Source: Halieaceae bacterium
GTDB taxonomy: Bacteria; Pseudomonadota; Gammaproteobacteria; Pseudomonadales; Halieaceae
DNA length: 38,347 nt
Direction: 5' to 3'
NCBI GenBank assembly: GCA_026710905.1
Contig: JAPOQD010000103.1
Coordinates: 1 to 38,347 of the forward strand
Part shown: piece by piece, positions 1-8,391 of the stretch
How positions within the stretch are numbered: the stretch's first letter is position 1
How the letters are laid out: each line of letters begins with the position of its first letter
The notes under the pieces: model-generated
What the model was told of the DNA's origin: nothing
Seen by the model: only the letters and a program-made list of their open reading frames with translations
The model's database searches: none
Translations under genes and position numbers: made by a program

Positions 1-144
1 CACGATAGCGAAAAACCGAAAAATGCAGTTATGAAATTGACTTCAGTGGTCAATCACTTAAGCTGGCATTACCTCATCTACACAGTAAAGACTTGGCAGA
101 AAAGAAATTTATCAAATGAACGATGCAGACGACGGCCAAGATGA
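1..144 (+). CDS. 3' end of an unidentified gene (partial)
   Basis: Frame 1 is open from the window edge to a TGA at 142-144, giving 47 codons; the other two forward frames close within the first 33 bases. The visible C-terminus is basic and ends in a run of arginines. The stop overlaps an ATG at 141 in an ATGA arrangement, which is typical of translationally coupled operon genes, so this is probably the gene before the glycosyltransferase. The base composition is AT-rich like the next two genes. Too little is present to name a family. Confidence 0.5.
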   Translation, partial: HDSEKPKNAVMKLTSVVNHLSWHYLIYTVKTWQKRNLSNERCRRRPR

Positions 145-1097
145 TATCAACAACAGAAAACAAGAAGATTTCATTAATCATTCCTTGTTTCAATGAAGGA
201 CAAGGGCTGAAGAATTTTCATGAAGCCGCCAGCAAGACAATGGAAAAAATCGATGTTACCTGCGAATTCATTTATGTAGATGATGGGAGCAGTGACAATA
301 CACCGGTTGTTCTTGAACGGCTTGAAGCCATTGATCCCAGGGTCTTGTTTTTACAACTTTCCCGTAACTTCGGGAAGGAGGCTGCACTTACGGCTGGGAT
401 AGACCACGCTATGGGCGATGCGGTTATTCCAATAGACGCCGATCTTCAGGATCCCCCGGAACTTATTGTTCAAATGGTTGAGGCTTGGCAGTCGGGCGCA
501 GATGTTGTTATGGCCAAGCGCTCTTCCAGATCCGGCGATACTCTCAGCAAGAAATTTTTTTCCGGGGCATACTATTGGTTACACAAAAAGCTCACAAATA
601 TTGAAATTCCTTCCAATGTAGGTGATTTTCGGTTATTGGACCGAGAAGTCGTGGATTCCGTAAAACGGCTACACGAGAAAAATCGATATATGAAAGGCCT
701 GTTTTCCTGGGTTGGATACAAAACTGTTTACATCGATTTTGATCGCAAAACTCGTTCTTCCGGTAAATCAAGTTATAATTTCAGGAGGCTTATGGGTCTT
801 GGTCTTAATGGAATTTTCAGTTTTAGCGCAGTTCCGTTAAAGGTTTGGCTCAGGTTTGGATTAGCAGGAATTCTATTATCCTCGATCTATATTGTCATCG
901 TTGTATATAAGGTCTTGACGCAAGGCATCGATGTCCCGGGCTATGCTTCATTGCTCGTGGCGATCTTTTTCATGGGAAGCCTGCAACTTGTCGGTCTTGG
1001 AGTGCTCGGGGAGTATGTCGGGAGAATTTACGAAGAAACCAAAAACAGACCTATATATATAGTCAAGAACAAAAAGAAGACCAGAGATGGAACCTGA
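141..1097 (+). CDS. GtrB/DPM1-like family 2 glycosyltransferase (polyprenyl-phosphate sugar synthase)
   Basis: The protein has 318 residues from the ATG at 141. An N-terminal GT-A domain begins with SLIIPCFNEG, carries VDDGSSD, and has the metal/nucleotide-binding DADLQDPP motif. The C-terminal third has two hydrophobic spans separated by a short loop, the usual layout of GtrB/YfdH and bacterial DPM1-like enzymes. Those enzymes transfer a sugar from a nucleotide donor to undecaprenyl phosphate on the inner face of the membrane. An ATG at 123 is also in frame, but 141 is preferred because it overlaps the preceding stop as ATGA. The next gene overlaps by 11 bases. The gene is AT-rich compared with most of the window, and a GC-rich paralogue lies at 14357. 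The transferred sugar cannot be told from sequence. Confidence 0.88.
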   Translation: MISTTENKKISLIIPCFNEGQGLKNFHEAASKTMEKIDVTCEFIYVDDGSSDNTPVVLERLEAIDPRVLFLQLSRNFGKEAALTAGIDHAMGDAVIPIDADLQDPPELIVQMVEAWQSGADVVMAKRSSRSGDTLSKKFFSGAYYWLHKKLTNIEIPSNVGDFRLLDREVVDSVKRLHEKNRYMKGLFSWVGYKTVYIDFDRKTRSSGKSSYNFRRLMGLGLNGIFSFSAVPLKVWLRFGLAGILLSSIYIVIVVYKVLTQGIDVPGYASLLVAIFFMGSLQLVGLGVLGEYVGRIYEETKNRPIYIVKNKKKTRDGT

Positions 1098-1842
1098 CGC
1101 CTATACAGGGATGAACGCATTGGAAAAAGAGCACTGGTGGTATGTATCTCGCCGCCGCATTATTTCCAAGATAATAAGAAAGTTAGACCTCAGCAATAAT
1201 GCTTCGATATTGGAGGTCGGTTGTGGCACAGGTGGAAATCTGGAAATGCTGTCGCAGCATGGCAAGGTGAAAGGTGTTGAGAAAAATAAGTCTGCTCTTG
1301 AGATTGCGCACCAAAATGCGAGATCGAGAAATCTTCAGAACGTTGAAATTGAAAGTGGCGCTCTACCCGATAACCTTCCCTATGGGGCCGAATCGTTTGA
1401 TCTTATTTGCCTGTTTGATGTGCTCGAGCATATAGAAGCGGACTTTGATGCACTTGTGGCTTTAAAGCATAGGCTTAACGACGAGGGGCATATCGTGTTG
1501 ACAGTGCCTGCTTATCAATTCCTGTATGGGAAACATGATCACACCTTGCACCACATAAGACGCTACACGAGGACTACCCTCCTAAAGATTCATCAAAAGG
1601 GAGGGTTGCATATCGATTACATGAACCACTTCAATTTTCTGCTTGCTCCACTGATCATTTTTATTCGACTTTACCAAAAGTGTTTCTCAACGGAGAGGAA
1701 TTATGAAGCTACTATGCCAAACCGAATCTTGAATTCTCTGTTAAAGAAAATTATGTGTTCTGAGATCTTTTTGGTTCCCTCTATTTCCATCCCATTTGGC
1801 ATTTCCATAATATGCGTGAGCTCAGCAGTAACTGATGAATAA
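1087..1842 (+). CDS. Class I SAM-dependent methyltransferase
   Basis: The protein has 251 residues. Motif I, LEVGCGTGGNL, lies at about residues 42-52 and is followed by an acidic beta-2 end (VEKN) and the post-motif LFDVLEHI, all standard for Rossmann-fold methyltransferases of the Methyltransf_11/23 type. The N-terminal EHWWYVSRRR stretch is common in methyltransferases found beside glycosyltransferases. A hydrophobic segment near residues 175-195 may touch the membrane. The start overlaps the glycosyltransferase end by 11 bases, so the two are almost certainly co-transcribed. The DNA is AT-rich: 21 of 60 bases are G or C at 1741-1800. The substrate is unknown; a lipid-linked sugar or glycan is inferred from context. 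Confidence 0.85.
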   Translation: MEPDAYTGMNALEKEHWWYVSRRRIISKIIRKLDLSNNASILEVGCGTGGNLEMLSQHGKVKGVEKNKSALEIAHQNARSRNLQNVEIESGALPDNLPYGAESFDLICLFDVLEHIEADFDALVALKHRLNDEGHIVLTVPAYQFLYGKHDHTLHHIRRYTRTTLLKIHQKGGLHIDYMNHFNFLLAPLIIFIRLYQKCFSTERNYEATMPNRILNSLLKKIMCSEIFLVPSISIPFGISIICVSSAVTDE

Positions 1843-2059
1843 TTTTCTCATTTTCTCGATCCCAACTTTGAGCAAAATAGCTGTCGAATCAGTGCGGTAA
1901 AAGTAGTGTATCAGAGTAGGATGTTAGTGAGTAACGCCACAGTATTTCGAAGAGTTCAAATGGCAAATGGTACTCAGGATGATAACCCCGTGGGCCCGAC
2001 ACGATTACCACTGCATTCCAATCTTTACTTGAGTTTTCGGGGCTGAAACACAGAAAAAC

Positions 2060-3676
2060 ATGCTCAACAATAAAAATCGGCGGTTCTTGCAAGGATTTGA
2101 CAGGTTTTGGGTGATCCTCTTTGCCATTGCAACTTGCGTCTTTCTCGCCGGTCTGCTCCATCACCACGCGCAGATTATATTTTCACCGGTGCCCCTGGAC
2201 CTCTATGAAGGGCAGATGCCGTTGATCACGGGCATCATTGCCGATGGCAATAATCCCTACACCCGGCCCTTTCAGCCCCAGGCCATGAGTGTCTACCCGC
2301 CGCTATACAACATCGTGGTGGCGCCACTCAGCGGAATATTCGGGAATACCCTGTTACTACACCGCCTGGTATCAGCATTCTTTATTGCCGTGTCCTGTGG
2401 ACTTTGCGCCTTGGCGGCCATTCGCAACAGTGGTTCCAGGATTTACGGTATTGCTGCCTCGGTATGTCTTTACGCGGCGCTGCTGTTCTATTCGACACCG
2501 ATCGCCAGCACCAACGCCCTCGGCATGGCCTTGTTTCTGGCGACGGTGCTGATTCCCTGGTTCTTTCATTTCTCAAACCGCAGCCTGGCCCTGGCGCTGC
2601 TTTGCGGATTGCTGGCGTTTTATACCAAGCAGTATTTTGTCGTCGGTGTCGCCATGGTCTGCCTCTATGTGTTTCTGTTCCAGTCGATGATCAGGGCGCT
2701 TACCGCCGGAATGGTTTGGGTTTTCGTTGTGTTGTTCAGCTTGGTGGTGGTGCACCACAGCAGCCCATATTTTCTTGACAATACGATCTTTTCGACCGCT
2801 ATTGCTGCCTCCAGACTGAGCTCGTGGGCGCTTTTGTTTTTGCAACTAAAGCAATATGCCATTACCTACTGGGGTCTGCTGGCCATTATGACCCTGGTCC
2901 TGCTGCAGGCGTTGAAGAGGAGTACTATCCGTGGCGTCTCCCACTCTCTCGGCGGTCGCCTGAAGATGAATGTCTCCCGGCTTTCGAAACCGTTAAGCAA
3001 CCGGCGGCCGGACTACTTCTGGTTCTGTTTTTTTTGGGGGACGGCTGCGATTGTGGTTTCCCTGGGTAGAAACCCGGGGAATTACATGACCTATCTGTTC
3101 CAGTTGATGTCGCCGTTTCTCCTGATAGCAGGCTTTGGCAGTGTCGCCAGGTTGCGGGGCAGGCTAAGACTTGCGGCGCCCTTGGTGCTAGCGGTTTTTT
3201 TTCAGGCCTACACCATTCTTCCAAAGGATTTTTCCACCAACCTGGAAAACTGGCGAAGCATTGATGAACTGATCGCCCGTCACGATGAAATACTGGCCTC
3301 CCAAATGTTGTTGATCAACTTGATAAGACACGGAAAAGAAGTGTATCAGGACGGCCATACCTTCTATTTCCCCCTGGCGCAGGGAAAACCGAAGTGGTTT
3401 GTCAAAGAACTCAGCGAACAGCGAGTGGAAGGTCTTTGGGAACAATACCTGACGATGCTTTATGAAAAAGTGAGAAACAAGGAATTCGACCTGGTGATAG
3501 TTTCGCCCTGGGATTTCAATGGCATTTTTATAAGTAACCCACCACCCTATGCCAACATCGGGGGGGCTGAGTATTTCCAGCAGTTTTATTATGTGGACGA
3601 AAAGATCAGGCTGTCGATGACGGACCGTTACGGGGGCGGCGCCTATGACCTGCGAATCTGGCGGCCAAAGCCCTGA
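2060..3676 (+). CDS. Polytopic membrane protein, probable GT-C glycosyltransferase (A-type)
   Basis: The protein has 538 residues with roughly ten hydrophobic spans and a soluble C-terminal region of about 130 residues. After the first span comes PLDLYEGQM, an acidic first periplasmic loop, then a GNNPY...VYPPLYN segment. That combination resembles GT-C enzymes of the GT87/ArnT/PMT kind, which use polyprenyl-phosphate sugars. It is clearly paralogous to the protein at 10039-11673: both share NPY, YP.LYN, FGNTL.LHR, SCGLC, GNY.TYLFQLMSPFLL and the C-terminal FDLV and GGG regions. No strong ribosome-binding site precedes the ATG. The gene begins where base composition changes from AT-rich to GC-rich. 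The exact donor and acceptor are unknown. Confidence 0.75.
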   Translation: MLNNKNRRFLQGFDRFWVILFAIATCVFLAGLLHHHAQIIFSPVPLDLYEGQMPLITGIIADGNNPYTRPFQPQAMSVYPPLYNIVVAPLSGIFGNTLLLHRLVSAFFIAVSCGLCALAAIRNSGSRIYGIAASVCLYAALLFYSTPIASTNALGMALFLATVLIPWFFHFSNRSLALALLCGLLAFYTKQYFVVGVAMVCLYVFLFQSMIRALTAGMVWVFVVLFSLVVVHHSSPYFLDNTIFSTAIAASRLSSWALLFLQLKQYAITYWGLLAIMTLVLLQALKRSTIRGVSHSLGGRLKMNVSRLSKPLSNRRPDYFWFCFFWGTAAIVVSLGRNPGNYMTYLFQLMSPFLLIAGFGSVARLRGRLRLAAPLVLAVFFQAYTILPKDFSTNLENWRSIDELIARHDEILASQMLLINLIRHGKEVYQDGHTFYFPLAQGKPKWFVKELSEQRVEGLWEQYLTMLYEKVRNKEFDLVIVSPWDFNGIFISNPPPYANIGGAEYFQQFYYVDEKIRLSMTDRYGGGAYDLRIWRPKP

Positions 3677-3785
3677 GCGCAGGCTCTCACAGTGGACAAC
3701 CGCGAACTCGAAACAGGCTTGCTATGGCTAGGCCCGGTGCGGGTGCAGACAGTGCAGCCAAAGGCTGGATCAGGCGTGCGCCGCA

Positions 3786-5555
3786 ATGAATAGGGCCGGC
3801 GTTTATGCAGAGAGGGCGCTGTTTACCGTTACCGCGCTGATTGCCCTTTGCTTCCTTGTCTGGACCCTGCTGATCTGGTATCGATACCACCCCCATTTAC
3901 CCTGGCGCGATACGGTGTTGCTGCTCTCCGCCGTGGCGCCGGTGGTGGATACAGGACTCAGTTTGGAAGGTCTCCTAGGCTGGCTGGAACCGCACTACGG
4001 CGCCCACCGGATTTTCTTGCCACGAGCCCTGGTTGCCCTGGACGTAGCTTTTTTCAGCGGCCAGAATCATTTGCCGATGGCTGCCGCCTGGGCCAGCCTG
4101 CTGCTGATGGCCGGTGTGTTCTGGAGGTTTGCGCGGCGCCGATTTTCCGGGAATCAAAGGATTGCCATCCTGGCATTGAGCTTGGCGGTTCTTTATCTAT
4201 TCAGCCCCTCTCATGTCTGGAATCTTGCCAACCCGGTGAATACCAGTTGGCATTTGACGGTGGCTTTCTCGATTCTGGCTTTTGCTGTTCTGTTGGACAA
4301 AAAAGATCAGCCGGGCGGCCGACAGTGGCTGTGGGCATTCCTTTTTGCGGGTCTGGCGGCGCTAACGACATTCGGAGGGGTTATTGCCTGGTTGCTATTA
4401 GCTTGCATTGCGCTCCTTTTACGGTCGCCCTTTACGCTCCCGGTGCTTTTGTCCAGCACGATATTGGTAGTTTTGTATTGTCAAAACCTGGTGTCCGACG
4501 CCAGTGTCGGCGCAATTTGGACGCTGGGGACTCCGGAAGTTGTCGCCAAAATACAACATGAAGCGCACACGGCGTTGGCTGCCAATACCCCGTGGATGAT
4601 TGTGCTAAAGGCAAGCCGCTTTCTGACTTGGCCGTTGACCGCCTCCCATACCTGGCTGGCAGGTATTTTGAGCGCCGCATCGTTAGGCCTGTTGATGCTT
4701 ACCTGGTTTCGCGTAATCAGGCGAGGTCTTTCCGGTGGGGAAAGATATTCGCGCTGGCTGGAGTTGTGTCTGCTGGCCGCCACTTTGTGCGCCGGTATTG
4801 CTGTTGCTACCCAGTTGGGCCGCATTCTGTCTCACCCCAACCATATTCACGGCCCCAGCCAGGAGCGCTATCAGACCGTGGTGGTGCTGTACTGGTTTTC
4901 CGTCAGTGGACTGATCCTGGCGGCGAGTGCGCCTTGGCCCACCTGGAAACGCCTGCCGGTACATTTCGCCTGTGTGCTGCTGGCGCTGGTTTTGAGCGCA
5001 CCGCTCGGTGACTACCTGAAAGAGGAAATCGGCAGCCTGGAATATGCCGCTGCACTGTATCTCAAGGGTGAACGCGCCCAACTGCGTGACCCGGTAGCTG
5101 GAAAATTGATCAATTTTTTCCCCGAAAGGGTGTTCAGCTTCGATGCCTTTTTGACCCGGCGCAAGCTTGCCTATCGGGTGCCGGTGGCGGCGCCGGATGC
5201 AGGTCCGGCTAGCGAGCACTGTGCGCCGGGGAGATTCCATTGGCGGCTGGAGAAAACGGAGCGACCCTCGGTGCAATCCATGACCCTGAGCCTGCAAGGG
5301 TCGGAGGCCTGGATTGCGCGGGAAATTACTTTGTTTCACCGCCGGCATCTGGTTGGCAGATTGTATCCGCAACATCGGGGTGACTACACGCCGCTGGCTT
5401 TGCTGGCGAAGCAGCATAATCAATGGCGTGGCTTGCTGGAACCACCCGCGGCGGGCTCCGGCCCCCTGCGAGTGGACGTCAAAACCCTGTTTGGACCGCG
5501 CCCTGTGTGTCTCATCAGTGAAGACGAGTTGATCATGATGGCGGCTGCTCCGTGA
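3786..5555 (+). CDS. Polytopic membrane protein, probable GT-C-like glycosyltransferase (B-type)
   Basis: The protein has 589 residues, with about ten to twelve hydrophobic spans followed by a soluble C-terminal region of about 150 residues. An acidic residue follows the first span (LPWRDTVLL), then GAHRI, FFSGQNH, LFSPSHVWNLANPVNTSW and LGRI...QERYQTVVVLYWFSVSGL. These blocks recur in the protein at 11670-13448 and more weakly in the one at 8378-9742, defining a local paralogue family. I recognise no named family with certainty; the membrane layout and company suggest a lipid-linked-sugar transferase. Its stop overlaps the next gene's GTG in a GTGA arrangement. Confidence 0.7.
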   Translation: MNRAGVYAERALFTVTALIALCFLVWTLLIWYRYHPHLPWRDTVLLLSAVAPVVDTGLSLEGLLGWLEPHYGAHRIFLPRALVALDVAFFSGQNHLPMAAAWASLLLMAGVFWRFARRRFSGNQRIAILALSLAVLYLFSPSHVWNLANPVNTSWHLTVAFSILAFAVLLDKKDQPGGRQWLWAFLFAGLAALTTFGGVIAWLLLACIALLLRSPFTLPVLLSSTILVVLYCQNLVSDASVGAIWTLGTPEVVAKIQHEAHTALAANTPWMIVLKASRFLTWPLTASHTWLAGILSAASLGLLMLTWFRVIRRGLSGGERYSRWLELCLLAATLCAGIAVATQLGRILSHPNHIHGPSQERYQTVVVLYWFSVSGLILAASAPWPTWKRLPVHFACVLLALVLSAPLGDYLKEEIGSLEYAAALYLKGERAQLRDPVAGKLINFFPERVFSFDAFLTRRKLAYRVPVAAPDAGPASEHCAPGRFHWRLEKTERPSVQSMTLSLQGSEAWIAREITLFHRRHLVGRLYPQHRGDYTPLALLAKQHNQWRGLLEPPAAGSGPLRVDVKTLFGPRPVCLISEDELIMMAAAP

Positions 5556-7408
5556 CCTGCAATTCACCCTTAGCTGCGATGCGGACCGCACCGGGATATC
5601 TCCATTATTTACAGTGGCTGCTGTTATTGGCCCTGCTTGCTGCGAGCGCCGCATTCGGATTTTACGACCTGTTTTCCAATTTCAGGCAATATGATGATGA
5701 AGGTTACTGGTTGATAGCGACCCGTTTATTCCTTGATGGTCACCCGCTCTATGAACAGATCGAAATCCCCTATGGTCCGGTTTCGCTGGCTGTCAAAATC
5801 GTTCTCCACGATTACCTTTCAGTGCCCTTGACCAATGCCGCTACCCGCTTTATCAGCCTTGCCTACTGGATTTTTCTCTGTGCTGGCTGTGGGTTACTGG
5901 TCAGGAGGCTGACTGGTTCCAATTTGGCCGGTGTTATTGGATATGTATTGATATTTCTGTTCATGCGGGCGTTTACCAATGAACCGGGACACCCGCAGGA
6001 ATTGATCGCCTGTTTTGCGATCTTGATTCCGCTATGCCTGGACGGTGGAGAAGACAAGAGCAACTGGTGGCGCTGGTTTGGGATCGGAGTGCTGGTGGCC
6101 CTGATGTTCAATACAAAAGTCAATATCGGCATCTTTTGTCTGGCGGCTGTCATGGTGGTTATTGCCGCGGGTTTGCCTGCCAGCCGCTGGACCACGTACC
6201 TGCGTCTCCTCGCATTAGTGTTGGCGGCGTCTTTCCCTTTTGTACTTATGCGAACACACTGGCAACAAGCTAATTGCCTGCCCTATGCCGCCATCTGTTC
6301 CGCAGCTATTTTAGCGGCATCTCTTGCCGCTTGCTCAAGCCACGGTTCCAGCGTTATCAGGCTAAAAGACTGCGCAGGTGCTGTGTCCGGCGTTCTATTG
6401 ATCTTGCTGAGTGTGTACCTGTTTCTGCGAATGAATGGCGCCTCTGTAGCTGCTTATCTCGCCAGTGTTCAACAATTTACCACGGTTTTAGGCGACGTAT
6501 ACCTGTTTCGCGAATACTCCTTGGGTCAAGTGGCGCTCGCGTTCGTGGCGCCGCTGATGGCGGTATTACTTTTGCGACCAGGTTCATCCCAGAAACGTTT
6601 TACCTTGATAGTTAGCTTGAAAATTATCTTCGCTGCTGTCACAGCCGGTTTGTTGTTCAGGCTTGGTCCGGCTAATACCCAATCTCTGCTGGGCTGGGCT
6701 GGGCCGTGGTGCTGGTTATGCATAGCGCCGCAAGATGAGGACAATATTTCTCTCCAACGCAGAGTTTTGGCGCTACTGGCGGTTTTCCACTTGCTGCTTG
6801 CCTATCCGATACCTGGCAGTCAACTCTATTTTGGTAGTTTTCTAATCCTGGTTTCTGCCCTGGTGTGCGCCGCCGACAGCGCCAGCTCCCTTGCACAGAA
6901 ATGGCAAGGGCAGGGCAGCGGTGGCTGGCGACCTTCCGGAAATCTGGTCCATGTCCTTTTCATAGCGGGCCTGCTTGCCTACTTTGGCTACCGTGGCCAA
7001 GAGCTGCGCGGGCGCTACTGGGCGCTACATCCGGTGCAAATTCCCGGCATGGAGTGGGTACGGCTCGAGTCAGACCGGGTCAGCACCTACCAGCTATTGC
7101 TTGCAGAGATGCGCAAGGCCGATGCGGGTTTCAACGCCTTTGGTCTGAATAGCCTGTATCTTTGGAGCGGGGTGGATATGGCGGCGCCGGTCATGGTGCA
7201 ACACGATTTACGATTTACGTCTAGTCGCCGGCGCGAGCAAATTGCCGGGGGCCTGGCTGCCGCCAGCAACCCCCTGGTGCTGCTGCGTATGCCGCAATAT
7301 GGTTTGCAGCCACAGAACATTGAGTTGACGGACTGGATCAATACAGAATTTGTGGAATACAGGAAAATAGGTGGGTACCGGTTGATGAAGAAACCCTCCA
7401 GGCCATGA
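5552..7408 (+). CDS. Polytopic membrane protein, probable GT-C glycosyltransferase (C-type)
   Basis: The protein has 618 residues and many hydrophobic spans. After the first span it has QYDDEGYWLIATRLFLDG followed by PLYEQIEIPYGP. A doubly acidic loop followed by G.PLY and YGP is the pattern of the first periplasmic loop of GT39/GT83-like GT-C enzymes, where the acidic residues act in catalysis. The GTG start at 5552 overlaps the previous stop by four bases; an in-frame ATG at 5579 is an alternative. No second copy of this type is in the window. It probably forms one transcription unit with the gene at 3786. Donor and acceptor cannot be read from sequence. Confidence 0.72.
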   Translation: MTCNSPLAAMRTAPGYLHYLQWLLLLALLAASAAFGFYDLFSNFRQYDDEGYWLIATRLFLDGHPLYEQIEIPYGPVSLAVKIVLHDYLSVPLTNAATRFISLAYWIFLCAGCGLLVRRLTGSNLAGVIGYVLIFLFMRAFTNEPGHPQELIACFAILIPLCLDGGEDKSNWWRWFGIGVLVALMFNTKVNIGIFCLAAVMVVIAAGLPASRWTTYLRLLALVLAASFPFVLMRTHWQQANCLPYAAICSAAILAASLAACSSHGSSVIRLKDCAGAVSGVLLILLSVYLFLRMNGASVAAYLASVQQFTTVLGDVYLFREYSLGQVALAFVAPLMAVLLLRPGSSQKRFTLIVSLKIIFAAVTAGLLFRLGPANTQSLLGWAGPWCWLCIAPQDEDNISLQRRVLALLAVFHLLLAYPIPGSQLYFGSFLILVSALVCAADSASSLAQKWQGQGSGGWRPSGNLVHVLFIAGLLAYFGYRGQELRGRYWALHPVQIPGMEWVRLESDRVSTYQLLLAEMRKADAGFNAFGLNSLYLWSGVDMAAPVMVQHDLRFTSSRRREQIAGGLAAASNPLVLLRMPQYGLQPQNIELTDWINTEFVEYRKIGGYRLMKKPSRP

Positions 7409-7614
7409 GCCACAACTTGTTTATGCCGGCCATTATTCCCAGGTTATTGCGGCCGCTTACGCGGTGTCTCCCTTCTTTTTCGGCAGGTTCTTATGCCCAC
7501 GGGGAGCGGCCAGTTATTGCTGCCAAGCATCTGTACTACGCGCCCTTGGCCGGTAGACCCGTAACAGGCTCCAGCCTACACTAGATAGCCAGCCAAGCAG
7601 CGAAGCAAACCAAT

Positions 7615-8391
7615 GTGAGCGCTATTGATCCGGCTGCGCCAGGCCAGCCGAAAATCCTGTTCATCCACATTGCCAAGACCGCGGGCTCTTCGGTGGTCGA
7701 GTTCTTCCGCCGCCGCCTGCCGCCCGGTACAATCCTGTCGCACGGAGATTTCATGCAGTATTCCGCCAGCGGCCCCCTGCCCGAGCATGTGTTCACAAAA
7801 TATCAGTTCATTTCCGGTCATCTGGGTTACCAACACCTGGCTCCTTATCTGCACCGGGCTTACTCCTTTACTTTCCTGCGCGACCCGGTCGAACGCGCCT
7901 TGTCCTTCTTTAAATTTTGCCTGCACCCCGATATGCAGCGAAGATTCGCCGTGGCGCGAGCTGCACGGGACCTGGGCATCGACGGCTTCCTGAACTCACG
8001 CCTGCCCGAGGTGGTGGAAATGCTGGACAATTTGCAGACATGGCAACTTGCCAGCATGTACTGGCAGGCGGACCGCGAGTGCCTGGCGGAAAACCCGGAT
8101 ACCGAGGTTTTGGCATTGGCCAAAAAACATTTGGGCAAGTTGTCCCGCGTCGGCCTGACCGAAACCTTTGACAGTGACTTTCAACGCATTCTGTCTGATC
8201 TGAGGATTTCCGGTTCCCCCATGCACATCTTACCCACGCCGGAACCTTTACGCCGGGAACAGTTGGCGCCGGGGACGGTTCAAGCCTTGCGGGAACGCTT
8301 GCAACTGGATTACCAGTTGTACGACTTCGCCAAAACGCTGCCATCAAGAACAGCGGACAGCCCGGTGCGAGCTATCGATGCCGGTGCATAG
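7615..8391 (+). CDS. Sulfotransferase family protein (Sulfotransfer_2-like)
   Basis: The protein has 258 residues. The PAPS 5'-phosphosulfate loop is visible as FIHIAKTAGSS (about residues 16-26) and the 3'-phosphate-binding segment as FLRDPVERALSFF (about 87-99). Both are hallmarks of carbohydrate sulfotransferases of the HS2ST/CHST type, which move sulfate from PAPS to a sugar hydroxyl. There is no signal peptide or membrane span, so it should act in the cytoplasm, presumably before export of the glycan. The start is a GTG; an ATG two bases earlier is closed at once by TGA. The 3' end overlaps the next gene by 14 bases. No PAPS synthesis genes lie in the window. Confidence 0.85.
   Translation: MSAIDPAAPGQPKILFIHIAKTAGSSVVEFFRRRLPPGTILSHGDFMQYSASGPLPEHVFTKYQFISGHLGYQHLAPYLHRAYSFTFLRDPVERALSFFKFCLHPDMQRRFAVARAARDLGIDGFLNSRLPEVVEMLDNLQTWQLASMYWQADRECLAENPDTEVLALAKKHLGKLSRVGLTETFDSDFQRILSDLRISGSPMHILPTPEPLRREQLAPGTVQALRERLQLDYQLYDFAKTLPSRTADSPVRAIDAGA

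Noticed and set aside
1889..2167. 92-codon reverse-strand frame in the AT-rich to GC-rich junction
   Set aside because: It overlaps the start of the A-type gene and shows no domain or ribosome-binding site.
4683..5654. 323-codon reverse-strand frame antisense to the B-type gene
   Set aside because: Composition is Gln/Arg/Thr-rich as expected for an antisense frame of a GC-rich membrane gene; no domain is present.
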